The notes: a model not told the origin generated them from the letters alone. A stretch of 64,000 nucleotides of DNA from DATEDA01 sp963754305 (GCA_963754305.1 CAVWFR010000008.1:17954-81953), one strand, 5' to 3'; numbered from the stretch's first letter, positions 16,888 to 25,077 are shown. Translations and numbers: made by a program.

Positions 16888-17247
16888 CTAGCCCTTCGCT
16901 TTCTCTCTGAGAACGCCAAGCAGCTCCACGGCGCGATCGGCGGCTTTTTCCCCGCCCGGGAAGTTGCCACGGACGAAGGCAGGGCGGATGTCCTCGATTT
17001 CGGCGAGCGCGTTCACCAGCGCCTCGTCGGCGACCTTGTATCTGCGGAGCTCGTTCACGGTGAGCATGTAGGTATGCAGCACGTCGTTCTGCGGCAAGGT
17101 GACGCCCATCCGGTGCAGCACGAGGTTCAGCCAATGCGTGCCGGCCAGCATCGCCGCCTCGATCCTCATCTCGTAGTCCGCGGGGCCGCACTTGCCGAGC
17201 GAGCGTTCGATCTTCTCGGCTTTCTCGCGATGCTCCTGCGGTGTCAT
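16888..17247 (-). CDS. Small helical protein, possible HEPN-like, copy A
   Basis: 119 residues, all predicted helical. Landmarks are AAMLAGTHWLNLVLHRMGVT, VNELRRYKVADEALV and PGGEKAADRAVELLGVLREK. The AGTHxxNxxLHxxGVT block is shared with the next gene upstream, so the two are paralogues in one operon; their coding regions overlap by 4 bases (ATGA). The helix arrangement and the C-terminal PGGEKAADRAVELL stretch recall HEPN domains, but the catalytic RxxxxH motif is not evident. Function unknown. The pair follows the hydroxyacid dehydrogenase gene. Confidence 0.7.
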   Translation of the reverse strand: MTPQEHREKAEKIERSLGKCGPADYEMRIEAAMLAGTHWLNLVLHRMGVTLPQNDVLHTYMLTVNELRRYKVADEALVNALAEIEDIRPAFVRGNFPGGEKAADRAVELLGVLREKAKG

Positions 17248-17699
17248 GGGCGTCCTCCCGGCAGACGGCGGTGCAGCAGTTCCAGTACCGATCGGAGCGC
17301 GCGGTCACATTCGTCTGCGATCCCGCGCGTGGGCGTGCGCTCGCCGCGGATGCAGGGGTCCCGGTGGTGCTCGATGATCTCCATGTCCTTCATCATCTTC
17401 GCGACATCGTCGGGGATCGCGCCCTCGACCTTCGGCCGGCCGACATGGAGGATGTCACCGAGGGGCTGGAAGCCGGGCTTCAGGGACTTGTCCGGTTGCG
17501 GGATGAGGTAGACGCCGGGCTGAGTCGGGAACACGTCGTCGGGCCGCGTGACGCCGGCGTGGTGCAGCGCGGCGTTGACCGCGTGGGTCCCGGCGTTCAT
17601 CGCCGTCCAGAACCAGAGCTCGAAGTCCTCGAGCGGATCGAGCTTCGCCCGCAGCGCTTCGAGCTTGCCGATCTTTTCCAGGTGTGACACTACGTTCAT
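17244..17699 (-). CDS. Small helical protein, copy B
   Basis: 151 residues from the ATG at 17699, which has AAGGAAG just upstream and overlaps the stop of the dehydrogenase gene by the ATGA pattern. Shared with copy A: TAMNAGTHAVNAALHHAGVT. It adds a middle section, PGVYLIPQPDKSLKPGFQPL, and KVEGAIPDDVAKMMKDME, then a helical tail DECDRALRSVLELLHRRLPG. No signal peptide and no recognised enzymatic motif. The tight operon structure suggests a role linked to the 2-hydroxyacid dehydrogenase. Confidence 0.7.
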   Translation of the reverse strand: MNVVSHLEKIGKLEALRAKLDPLEDFELWFWTAMNAGTHAVNAALHHAGVTRPDDVFPTQPGVYLIPQPDKSLKPGFQPLGDILHVGRPKVEGAIPDDVAKMMKDMEIIEHHRDPCIRGERTPTRGIADECDRALRSVLELLHRRLPGGRP

Positions 17700-18727
17700 C
17701 GAACTTCCTTCAGACGGTAAGCGCAGCGGCCTTGGCGCGTGCCAGCCGCGACCGGCCAGGCCTCGCGGTTGAGAACGTGCGGGGGGCATTCGCCGGCGAG
17801 CGCCTGCAGGATCTGACGAGCGGCGCTGATCGACATGCCCTCGACCGCTTCCAGGGTCAACCCGGCGACGTGCGGCATGAGAATGAGGTTGTCGAGCGCA
17901 TAGAGCGGGCTGCCCGGCCCGACGGGCTCGTCCTCGTAGACGTCCAGCGCCGCGCCGGCGATCCAGCCTTCCCGTAGTGCGCGCACCAGCGCGGCCTCCT
18001 GCACCACCTTCCCGCGGGCAGTGTTGATGAGGTACGCAGAGCGCTTCATGCGCCGCAATTGCGCGTCGCCGATCATGCCGTGCGTCTCCGCATTGAGCTC
18101 GGGATGCATGCTGACGATGTCCGAAGCCGTGAGCAGTTCATCGAGCGAAACCACCTTCCGCGCGCCGAGCGCCTCCGCTTTGCCCGCGGGCACGTAAGGG
18201 TCGTAGGCGAGGACCTGCATCCGGAACGCGGCGATCGCCTTCCGGGCCGTTTCGCTGCCGATGGCCCCGAGGCCGACGATCCCGAGGGTCTTGCCTTCCA
18301 GCTCCAGGAACCGGGACAGATCCGATCGGTACCGCCATCCCTCGCCCTTGCGCATCCACGCGTCGGACGCGAAGAGGCACTTGGCGAGGGCGAGCATCAG
18401 CGCCATTGCCGCCTCGGAGACGGGCCGCGGACCGAAGCCGGGGTTGTTGACGACCACCACGCCGTGCCGCGTGGCGGCCTCGATGTCGATGGCGTCGGTG
18501 CCGCGGCCGGAACTCGCGACGATCACCGCGTTCGGGGCAAGTGCGAGCAGCGCATCGTCGACCTTCTGCGGGTAGCGTGCCGCAATCGCGTGGGCTCCGC
18601 CTACCGATTGCTCGAGCTCCGCGCGTGTAGGGGAATGCAGCACTCGCACCTCGCAGCTGCGACGTAGCAGCTCCTCACCCGCCGCGTGATACATCGGCTC
18701 CGCGAGTACGACGAGAGGACGCGCCAT
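17696..18727 (-). CDS. D-isomer-specific 2-hydroxyacid dehydrogenase
   Basis: 343 residues from ATG 18727, overlapping the stop of the upstream receptor gene (TGATGG). The Rossmann nucleotide loop is GKTLGIVGLGAIGSETARKA. The catalytic set is the Arg in NTARGKVVQEAAL, the Glu in DVYEDEPVGPGSPL and the His in LILMPHVAGLT. The protein interconverts 2-oxoacids and 2-hydroxyacids using NAD(P)H. SlcC ((S)-sulfolactate dehydrogenase) and phosphoglycerate dehydrogenase are in this family. Context with Ldh_2 enzymes and a SuyAB-like lyase favours a hydroxyacid catabolic role over serine synthesis. Confidence 0.88.
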   Translation of the reverse strand: MARPLVVLAEPMYHAAGEELLRRSCEVRVLHSPTRAELEQSVGGAHAIAARYPQKVDDALLALAPNAVIVASSGRGTDAIDIEAATRHGVVVVNNPGFGPRPVSEAAMALMLALAKCLFASDAWMRKGEGWRYRSDLSRFLELEGKTLGIVGLGAIGSETARKAIAAFRMQVLAYDPYVPAGKAEALGARKVVSLDELLTASDIVSMHPELNAETHGMIGDAQLRRMKRSAYLINTARGKVVQEAALVRALREGWIAGAALDVYEDEPVGPGSPLYALDNLILMPHVAGLTLEAVEGMSISAARQILQALAGECPPHVLNREAWPVAAGTRQGRCAYRLKEVR

Positions 18728-19698
18728 CACTGCTTCGTCAACCCGAGTTCCTCGAGCACGCTTTTCACGTTGGCGAACTCGGTTTCGTAGTACTTCCGCA
18801 TCTCGGGAGCAGTCATGTACGCGTTCTCCCAGAGGCTGCGCTCGAGGAGCTTCTGCCACTCCGGATCCTTCGCGAACTTGGCGAGCACGCCCTCCCAGTA
18901 GGGCACGGCCTGGGGCGGCATGGTCTTCGGGCCCATAAAGCCCTGCGCCGTCGCGTAGTCGACGTTCACGCCCAGTTCCTTCCAGGTCGGGATGTCCTTG
19001 AGATACCCGCCACCGCGCACGGGGGTCGTCTGCGTCAGCACGCGCATCTTGCCGCTCTGGACGTTGCCCGCTGGATTGACGGCCGATACGAGCGCCACAT
19101 CGAGGTGCCCGCCCAACACCGCGGCGATGGCCTCGGGGCCCGAGCGATAGGGCACGTTGGTCATCTGCTTGATATCCACGCCCGCTGCTTTTAGCGGGAT
19201 CGCCGCGGCGAGATGCAGATGGTTGCCGCGGTTGCCGAAGAAGCCGTAGCTGATGGAGGAGGGATCCTTGCGCATCTTCTCGATCAGGTCCTTGCCGGTC
19301 TTCAGCGGCGAATCGACGCGCACCGCGGTGACGTGAAACTCCTTGAACAGGATCCCGAGCGGCGTGAGGTCCCGCCAGTCATGCTTGGACTCGCCGGTAA
19401 GCCCGATCGAGAGGAGGGTGTGCGCTACCGCCAGCACCGTCTCTCCCGAACCCTGCTGGTTCACGTAGTCGAGCGCGATCGCGCCGTTGGCGCCGGTCTT
19501 GTAGAGGACGTTGATCGGCTGATCGGTGAGCTTGTTGTCCTCCATGAACTTCTTGAGCGAGCGGCACATCAGGTCGACGGAACCGCCGGGCGATGCCGGA
19601 TTGACGATCTCGATCGGCCGGGTCGGCTTCCAGGCAGGCGCCTGGGCGTGCGCGGTTGCGGCGACAAGGAGCGTGCCGAGCGCGAGCAGGCGAATCAT
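18727..19698 (-). CDS. Bug/TctC-like receptor 2, divergent
   Basis: 323 residues with a signal peptide (LLALGTLLVAATAHAQ). The TTT receptor pattern is recognisable but divergent: KPTRPIEIVNPASPGGSVDL, YKTGANGAIALDYVNQQG, NVPYRSGPEAIAAVLGGHLD and IPTWKELGVNVDYATAQGFM. It is first in a minus-strand operon with the 2-hydroxyacid dehydrogenase and the two small helical proteins. It is divergent from the SuyA-like gene across 147 bases that carry two similar candidate operators. Confidence 0.85.
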   Translation of the reverse strand: MIRLLALGTLLVAATAHAQAPAWKPTRPIEIVNPASPGGSVDLMCRSLKKFMEDNKLTDQPINVLYKTGANGAIALDYVNQQGSGETVLAVAHTLLSIGLTGESKHDWRDLTPLGILFKEFHVTAVRVDSPLKTGKDLIEKMRKDPSSISYGFFGNRGNHLHLAAAIPLKAAGVDIKQMTNVPYRSGPEAIAAVLGGHLDVALVSAVNPAGNVQSGKMRVLTQTTPVRGGGYLKDIPTWKELGVNVDYATAQGFMGPKTMPPQAVPYWEGVLAKFAKDPEWQKLLERSLWENAYMTAPEMRKYYETEFANVKSVLEELGLTKQ

Positions 19699-19757
19699 GG
19701 GATCTCCTCCGACGGGGTGCGCAATGTTGCGCTGCCGGTCGGAATCCTGTCAAGAAG

Positions 19758-19769
19758 TCCTATATAGGA
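19758..19769. promoter_or_regulatory. Candidate GntR operator 1
   Basis: Perfect 12-bp palindrome TCCTATATAGGA in the divergent intergenic region. A near copy lies 70 bases away at 19828. The GntR/UTRA regulator encoded at 21297 is the obvious candidate ligand. Confidence 0.45.
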
Positions 19770-19827
19770 ATTTGATGCGTTGCAGCGTTGACGCTCAGGC
19801 AGGCTGCGGCGTATGGTGCGACACACT

Positions 19828-19839
19828 CATATACAGGAG
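19828..19839. promoter_or_regulatory. Candidate GntR operator 2
   Basis: TCATATACAGGA matches operator 1 at 10 of 12 positions and overlaps the ribosome-binding site (CAGGAGAG) of the SuyA-like gene. Binding here would block expression of the lyase operon. Confidence 0.4.
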
Positions 19840-19845
19840 AGTGCA

Positions 19846-20136
19846 ATGCTCCGGGCCATCGTGCTCAACCGTGCGGACAACGTCGGCACCCTGATCGATC
19901 CCGGCCGCGCCGGCGAGAGCTGCGCGCTGCAGGGCGAGGCGAACGGGGAGGTGCGGCTGCTGCAGGACGTGCCGTTCGGGCACAAGGTGTGCGTCCGCGA
20001 GATGCCCGCCGGCGGTGACGTGCTGAAGTACGGGCAGGTGATCGGCAAGGCCTCCAAAGCGCTCAAGATCGGCGAGCACGTCCATACCCACAACGTCGAG
20101 TCGGCGCGCGGTCGCGGCGACCAGGCGAGCAGGTGA
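19846..20136 (+). CDS. SuyA/UxaA-N (SAF domain) lyase small subunit
   Basis: 96 residues from ATG 19846, with CAGGAGAG upstream. It is a stand-alone SAF domain: LNRADNVGTLIDPGRAGESC, DVPFGHKVCVREMPAGGDVL, KYGQVIGKASKALKIGEHVH and THN. This is the architecture of SuyA, the alpha subunit of (2R)-sulfolactate sulfo-lyase, and of the N-terminal domain of altronate and galactarate dehydratases. The His in FGHK and the HVHTHN end are the family hallmarks. The downstream large subunit overlaps its stop, so the two form an enzyme complex. Substrate is not decided by sequence. Confidence 0.87.
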   Translation: MLRAIVLNRADNVGTLIDPGRAGESCALQGEANGEVRLLQDVPFGHKVCVREMPAGGDVLKYGQVIGKASKALKIGEHVHTHNVESARGRGDQASR

Positions 20137-20141
20137 CGGGA

Positions 20142-21296
20142 ATGGCCAAGACGTTCCTGGGTTACGCGCGCGATGACGGCGCGATCGGCGTTCGCAACTG
20201 GGTGGCCGTGGTGTCCATCATGGACAACTGCAACCCAGTGACGCGCGCGATCTGCCAACAGGTCGACGGCACCATCCCGATCACCACGCTTTTTGTCCGC
20301 GGCCAGTACGGCCGCGACCTCGAGATCGCCTACAACACCCTTGCCGGCATGGGCCGCAATCCGAACATCGCCGCGGTGCTGCTCGTGGGCCTGGAGGAGG
20401 CGACGACCGAGGAGGTCGCGCGCCGCATCCGGCCGAGCGGCAAGCCGGTCGAGGCGATCCACCTCCAGCCGCACGGGACGATCAACTGCGTCGCGGAAGG
20501 CACGCGCCGTGCGATGAAGATGGTGGTGAGGGCGTCCAATGCACGGCGGCAGTCGTGCCCGGCGTCGGCGCTGATGGTCGGCGTCGAATGCGGCGGCTCG
20601 GACACTACGTCCGGCCTCACGTGCAACCCGGTCATCGGTCGGATGTCCGACCGCCTGGTCGACGACGGCGGCACGGTCATCATCTCCGAGACGTCCGAGT
20701 TCTTCGGCGCCGAGCACCTCTTCGCCGCGCGTGCCAAGGATCCCGCGGTGGGCAAGGCGTTCACCGACATGGTCCTCCGCCTGGAGCGCGAGGCGATGTC
20801 TCAGGGCATCGACATCCGCGGCACGAACCCGACGCCCGACAACATCCGCGGCGGGCTGACGACGATCGAGGAAAAGGCCCTGGGTGCGATGGCCAAGGCC
20901 GGCACCCGTCCCCTGTCGGGCGTGCTGACCTACGGCGAGTCGCCGACCGGGAAGGGACTGCATTTCCTCGACGCGCCGGCGCCGGCGGTGGAGAACCTGA
21001 CTGCCTTCGCTGCGGCCGGCTGTCAGCTCATCTTCTTCGGCACCGGCGTCGGCAACCCGATCGGCAACATGGTCTCGCCGACCGTCAAGGTGAGCGGCAA
21101 CGTCAACACGCTGCGCACGATGGCGGACAACATCGACTTCGACGCCTCCGACATCCTCGAAAAGCGCGTGAAGGTCGGTCCGATCGGCGATCGGTTGTAC
21201 GACTACGCGATGGAGGTGGCGTCGGGCACGCGCACCTCGAGCGAGGTGCTCGATGTGCGCGAGACTGCGATCAGCAGGTTCGCGCCGACGATCTAG
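20142..21296 (+). CDS. SuyB/UxaA-family lyase large subunit
   Basis: 384 residues from ATG 20142; a GTG at 20133 overlapping the previous stop adds three residues. Family blocks are TFLGYARDDGAIGVRNWVAV, MDNCNPVTRAICQQV, VGVECGGSDTTSGLTCNPVI, ISETSEFFGAEHLFAARA, DNIRGGLTTIEEKALG and NVNTLRTMADNIDFDAS. Conserved cysteines (DNCN, VECGGSD, AAGCQL) suit metal or cluster binding known in this family. With the SAF subunit it should perform dehydration or, as in SuyAB, sulfite elimination from a 2-hydroxyacid. The paralogue at 13096 is frameshifted; this copy is intact. A GntR gene follows directly. Confidence 0.85.
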   Translation: MAKTFLGYARDDGAIGVRNWVAVVSIMDNCNPVTRAICQQVDGTIPITTLFVRGQYGRDLEIAYNTLAGMGRNPNIAAVLLVGLEEATTEEVARRIRPSGKPVEAIHLQPHGTINCVAEGTRRAMKMVVRASNARRQSCPASALMVGVECGGSDTTSGLTCNPVIGRMSDRLVDDGGTVIISETSEFFGAEHLFAARAKDPAVGKAFTDMVLRLEREAMSQGIDIRGTNPTPDNIRGGLTTIEEKALGAMAKAGTRPLSGVLTYGESPTGKGLHFLDAPAPAVENLTAFAAAGCQLIFFGTGVGNPIGNMVSPTVKVSGNVNTLRTMADNIDFDASDILEKRVKVGPIGDRLYDYAMEVASGTRTSSEVLDVRETAISRFAPTI

Positions 21297-22001
21297 ATGA
21301 CCAAGCTCGCGCGCGTCTGCGATTCGATCGCCGGACGGATCGAGTCCGGCGCCCTGCGCCAAGGTGACAGGCTGCCCTCCGAGGAGCGGCTCGCCGCGGG
21401 CTTTCGCGTGAGCGTCGGCACGGTGCAGAAGGCGCTCTCGCGCCTGGCGCATTCGGGTCTGATCTCGCGCGAGCACGGGCGCGGGACTTTCGTGTCGGGC
21501 TCGCGGGTCGGGCCGGGGGACGTCCACTACCTGCGCTTTCGCGACGCCGACGGCCGCGACCTGCCGCACTACATCAACGTGCGATCGGTGCGCCGCTCGA
21601 AGCGGGCAGGTCCATGGTCGGCGTTTCTCGGCGCCGGCGCGAACATCCGCATCGAGCGCATGATGAGCGTCGGCGGCAAGGTCGACCTCTACAGCGAGTT
21701 CTGGCTCCGCGAGGCGGAGTTTGTGCGGCTCAAGAGCGGCTTGAACGGCTCGCACCGCCGTGATCTCGAGAAGAACCTGCGGGTGCTGCTCGGCCAGGAG
21801 CTCGCGCTACCCACGCTGCGCGTCGATCAGGTGATCCGCTTTGAGCGCCTGCCCGAGCCGGTGGCCAGCGACCTCGGCTTCGAGCCCGAGCAACCTGGCT
21901 TCGTCATGGAGATGCGCGGCTACACACTGCGCGACCGGCCGCTGTTCTACCAGCGCGTGTGCGCGGCCCCGTTCTCCGAAAACCTCGTGATCGTTCGTTG
22001 A
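21297..22001 (+). CDS. GntR/HutC-type (UTRA) transcriptional regulator
   Basis: 234 residues; the ATG follows the previous stop without a gap. The N-terminal winged helix is RVCDSIAGRIESGALRQGDR, LPSEERLAAGFRVSVGTVQK and ALSRLAHSGLISREHGRGTF. The C-terminal UTRA-like ligand domain has RIERMMSVGGKVDLYSEFWL and LPTLRVDQVIRFERLPEPVA. It is encoded within the lyase operon, so it is probably autoregulated and senses a substrate or product of that operon. Candidate sites lie at 19758 and 19828. Confidence 0.85.
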   Translation: MTKLARVCDSIAGRIESGALRQGDRLPSEERLAAGFRVSVGTVQKALSRLAHSGLISREHGRGTFVSGSRVGPGDVHYLRFRDADGRDLPHYINVRSVRRSKRAGPWSAFLGAGANIRIERMMSVGGKVDLYSEFWLREAEFVRLKSGLNGSHRRDLEKNLRVLLGQELALPTLRVDQVIRFERLPEPVASDLGFEPEQPGFVMEMRGYTLRDRPLFYQRVCAAPFSENLVIVR

Positions 22002-22012
22002 GGAGGCTCTGG

Positions 22013-22975
22013 ATGAAATGCTCCGTCCTCGCGGCGTTGCTGGCGGCGTTCGCGGCCTGCGCGGGCGCACAGGACTATCCGTCGCGAGCCGTGCGCTTCA
22101 TCGTCAACTTTCCGCCGGGCGGCGGTGTCGACCTGATCGCGCGCGTAGTCGCTAACGCACTATCGCCCCGCATCGGACAGCCGGTCATGGTGGAGAACCG
22201 CCCCGGCGCGGGCGGGGCCGTGGGCGCAGGCGTGGTGGCGAAGGCGGCGCCGGACGGCTACACGGTGCTCGTCGCGTCCAACGCCGCGATCACGCAGATT
22301 CCGCACCTGACGCCGCAACCCTACGATCCGCTCAAGGATCTCGCGCCCCTCGTGAAAGGGGTCAACCTGCCCACCTCGGTGCTGATCGCCGCCAACGCGC
22401 CGCACCGGACGCTCGGGGAAGTGCTCGAGTTCGCGAAGTCGAACCCGGGCAAGGTGACCTGGGGGACGCCGGGCACCGGCTCGAGCATGCACATCGAGCT
22501 CGAGATGCTGAAGGAGAAGTTCGGCCTGGACATCACGCACGTGCCCTACAAGGGCGCGGCGCCGATCATGGCGGACACGATGGGGGGGCAGGTCACCATC
22601 GGCGCCCCGGGCCTGCCGCCGACGATCGGCAACGTCCGCGGCGGCAAGCTGCGCCTGTTGGCGGTCTGGAGCGCGAACCGCGTCGAGATCTTTCCGGACG
22701 TGCCGACGGTCAAGGAAGTCACCGGCGCGGCGGAGCTCGAAGGCTTTCCGACCTGGTACGGCTTCATGCTGCCGGCCGGTGTACCGAAAGACGCGGCGGC
22801 GAAGCTCGAGGCCCACGTCCTCGCCGCGATGCGCGATCCGGACGTGGTGAAGAAGATGACCGACTCGGGCTCGGAGATCGTCGCGACGCCTGCGGTCGCG
22901 TTCGGCGAGGCCAACCGGATCGAGTCGGCCGCATTCGCCAGCCTCTTCAAGAAGCTCAACATCAAGGCGGAGTAG
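22013..22975 (+). CDS. Bug/TctC receptor 3
   Basis: 320 residues from ATG 22013; earlier in-frame starts lie inside the regulator gene. The signal peptide ends near CAGAQ. Pattern: DYPSRAVRFIVNFPPGGGVD, VMVENRPGAGGAVGAGVVAK, DGYTVLVAS, HVPYKGAAPIMADTMGGQVT and LEGFPTWYGFMLPAGVPKDA. It is a close tandem paralogue of the next gene (shared GAPGLPPTIG and FPTWYGF blocks). It probably feeds the lyase pathway substrate to a TctAB permease encoded elsewhere. Confidence 0.9.
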   Translation: MKCSVLAALLAAFAACAGAQDYPSRAVRFIVNFPPGGGVDLIARVVANALSPRIGQPVMVENRPGAGGAVGAGVVAKAAPDGYTVLVASNAAITQIPHLTPQPYDPLKDLAPLVKGVNLPTSVLIAANAPHRTLGEVLEFAKSNPGKVTWGTPGTGSSMHIELEMLKEKFGLDITHVPYKGAAPIMADTMGGQVTIGAPGLPPTIGNVRGGKLRLLAVWSANRVEIFPDVPTVKEVTGAAELEGFPTWYGFMLPAGVPKDAAAKLEAHVLAAMRDPDVVKKMTDSGSEIVATPAVAFGEANRIESAAFASLFKKLNIKAE

Positions 22976-22977
22976 GC

Positions 22978-23940
22978 ATGAGAGCACTCGTTCTCGCGTG
23001 TGCCCTGTTGATCGGCGCCGGCATCGCGACGGCGCAGGACTACCCCGCCCGGCCGGTGCGTTTCATCGTGTCGTTCCCGGCGGGCGGGGGCGTCGACCTC
23101 ATGGGCCGGCTGGTCGCGGCCACCGCTTCGCAGCGGCTCGGCCAACCGGTGGTCGTGGAGAACCGCACCGGCGCGGCCGGCTCGATCGGCACCGCTGCCG
23201 TCGCCAAGGCGGCGGCGGACGGCTACACGGTGCTCGTTACCGGCGACGTGCCGGTCACCTCGGCGCACCTGCTCGCCAAGCTGCCGTACGACCCGGAGAA
23301 GGATCTCATGCCGCTCGTGAAGGGCGTTGACGTTCCGACCGCGGTACTCGTTGCGGGCAACGCCCCCTACAGCACGCTCAAGGAGCTCCTCGACTACGCT
23401 CGCGCCAACCCGGGCAAGGTGAGTTACGGGACGCCGGGCAACGGCACCTCGATGCACGTCGAGCTCGAATCGCTCAAGGAGCGCCTCGGCCTCGACATCA
23501 TCCACGTGCCGTACAAGGGCGCACCGCCGATCATCACCGACACGATGAGCGGGCAGATCACCATCGGCGCACCGGGCCTGCCGCCGACGATCGGCGGCAT
23601 CAGGTCGGGCAAGCTGAAGCTGCTCGCGGTCTGGGGGCCGGCGCGGGTGGCCACCTTCCCCGACGTGCCGACAGTGCGCGAAGCGACCGGGAACCCGTCG
23701 CTCGAGGGCTTTCCCACCTGGTACGGGTTCCTGCTGCCGGCCGGCGTGCCGAAGGAGGTTGCCGCGAAGCTGGAGGAGGCGATCATCGCGTCGCTTAAGG
23801 ATCCGGAGGTGGCGACGAAGCTGATCGAGGTGGGTGCGAACGTCGTGGCGCAGCCCTCGTCGGCGTTCGCCGAGGCGAACCGACGGCAGACGGCGACGTT
23901 CGCCGCCATCTTCAAGAAGCTGAACCTGAAGGCGGAGTGA
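22978..23940 (+). CDS. Bug/TctC receptor 4, tandem paralogue
   Basis: 320 residues; signal peptide LVLACALLIGAGIATAQ. It resembles receptor 3 along its full length: DYPARPVRFIVSFPAGGGVD, VVVENRTGAAGSIGTAAVAK, HVPYKGAPPIITDTMSGQIT, GAPGLPPTIGG and LEGFPTWYGFLLPAGVPKEV. The genes are 2 bases apart, so a local duplication within the operon is likely. The ligand-loop residues (VVLVTGDVP versus VLVASNAAI) differ, so the two may bind different acids. Confidence 0.9.
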   Translation: MRALVLACALLIGAGIATAQDYPARPVRFIVSFPAGGGVDLMGRLVAATASQRLGQPVVVENRTGAAGSIGTAAVAKAAADGYTVLVTGDVPVTSAHLLAKLPYDPEKDLMPLVKGVDVPTAVLVAGNAPYSTLKELLDYARANPGKVSYGTPGNGTSMHVELESLKERLGLDIIHVPYKGAPPIITDTMSGQITIGAPGLPPTIGGIRSGKLKLLAVWGPARVATFPDVPTVREATGNPSLEGFPTWYGFLLPAGVPKEVAAKLEEAIIASLKDPEVATKLIEVGANVVAQPSSAFAEANRRQTATFAAIFKKLNLKAE

Positions 23941-24968
23941 TGGCCTACGCGCCAGCTGCGCTGGAGCGCTGGACAGCCAGGGTGTTCGAGGCGTGCGCGA
24001 TGCCTGCCGCCGACGCTGCGCTCTCCGCCGCGCTCCTCGTGCGCAGCGAGCTGCGCGGCTACCGCACGCATGGCATGACGCGCGTCCCGTCGTACGTCGA
24101 CCGCCTCGAGGCGGGCGACTTCAATCCGCGAGCGGCGATGCGCTACGAATCGTTCCCGGGCGGCATCGTGCTCGACGCCGACGGCGCGATGGGGCAGGTT
24201 GCCGGCCCGCGCGCGATCGAGCTCGGCGTTGCCGCGCTCGAGCATTCGGCCTCGGTGCTGGTCGCGGTGCGCGAGAGCGGGCACCTCGGCGCGCTCGGGA
24301 TCCATGCGTTGATGGCGGCGGAAGCCGGCGTTTTCTGTCTGCTGGGGCAGCGGACGCCGCCGCTGCTCGCGCTGGAGGGATTTCGGAATGCGGCGATCGG
24401 CCACAACCCGATCGCGTTCGGTTGCCCGGTGCCGGGCGCTGCGCCGCTGGTGTTCGACATCGCGTGCAGCGTGGCGGCGCGCGGTCACATTCTGCTTGCC
24501 GCGCGGGAGGGCAAGCCGATCCCGGCGGGCTGGGCCGTGGACGAGGAAGGCGCGCCCACCACCGATGCGAAGCGCGCGCTCAAGGGCGCGTTGCTCCCGA
24601 TGGGCGGGCACAAGGGCATGGGTATCGCGATGATGGTGGAGTGCCTCGCGGTCGCGATGGCCGCGACCGCGGCCTCGCTCGACCCGAGGCGCAACACGGT
24701 TCCGGAGTCCGGCGCGATGGGCCGGCAGGGCGTGTTCTTCTGGATGGTCAAACCGGGCGCCTTCGGCGATCCGGATCTGTTTGCCGCGTACATGTCGGCC
24801 TGGACCCGCACCTACCTGGACGCGGGCGCCGGGAAGGGCAAGCTTCCCGGCAGCCGCGGCGCGCGGCTGGAGCAGGAGGGGCGCGCGCACGGCATCGAGC
24901 TTCCCGGTGCGATCGCGAAGGAGCTCATCGCGCTCGGCGAGAGACTGAGAGTGCCGTTCCAGGGCTGA
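23940..24968 (+). CDS. Ldh_2-family NAD(P)-dependent dehydrogenase, copy 2
   Basis: 342 residues; the ATG overlaps the previous stop (TGATGG). Same family as the gene at 12033: RSELRGYRTHGMTRVPSYVD, VRESGHLGALGIHALMAAEA, FRNAAIGHNPIAFGCPVPGA, FDIACSVAARGHILLAAREG and MGGHKGMGIAMMVECLAVAM. Like ComC and MDH2-type enzymes it should oxidise a 2-hydroxyacid with NAD(P). It closes the operon that starts with the SuyA-like gene. Together with the opposite-family dehydrogenase at 17696 it could interconvert the two enantiomers of one hydroxyacid. Confidence 0.87.
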   Translation: MAYAPAALERWTARVFEACAMPAADAALSAALLVRSELRGYRTHGMTRVPSYVDRLEAGDFNPRAAMRYESFPGGIVLDADGAMGQVAGPRAIELGVAALEHSASVLVAVRESGHLGALGIHALMAAEAGVFCLLGQRTPPLLALEGFRNAAIGHNPIAFGCPVPGAAPLVFDIACSVAARGHILLAAREGKPIPAGWAVDEEGAPTTDAKRALKGALLPMGGHKGMGIAMMVECLAVAMAATAASLDPRRNTVPESGAMGRQGVFFWMVKPGAFGDPDLFAAYMSAWTRTYLDAGAGKGKLPGSRGARLEQEGRAHGIELPGAIAKELIALGERLRVPFQG

Positions 24969-25077
24969 GAACGTGAACGGCCCGACGCCATCCGTCGACG
25001 GCGGCCTCACGGCCGCGTTCTGACCATCGACAAGCTCGACTCCGCTGCAGCGGCTGTCCGGCGGACTGCTCGCGGCG

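Noticed and set aside
19827..21755. 642-codon minus-strand open frame
   Set aside because: It lies opposite the SuyAB-like and GntR genes, is rich in Arg, His and Asp, lacks a ribosome-binding site and has no recognisable domain.
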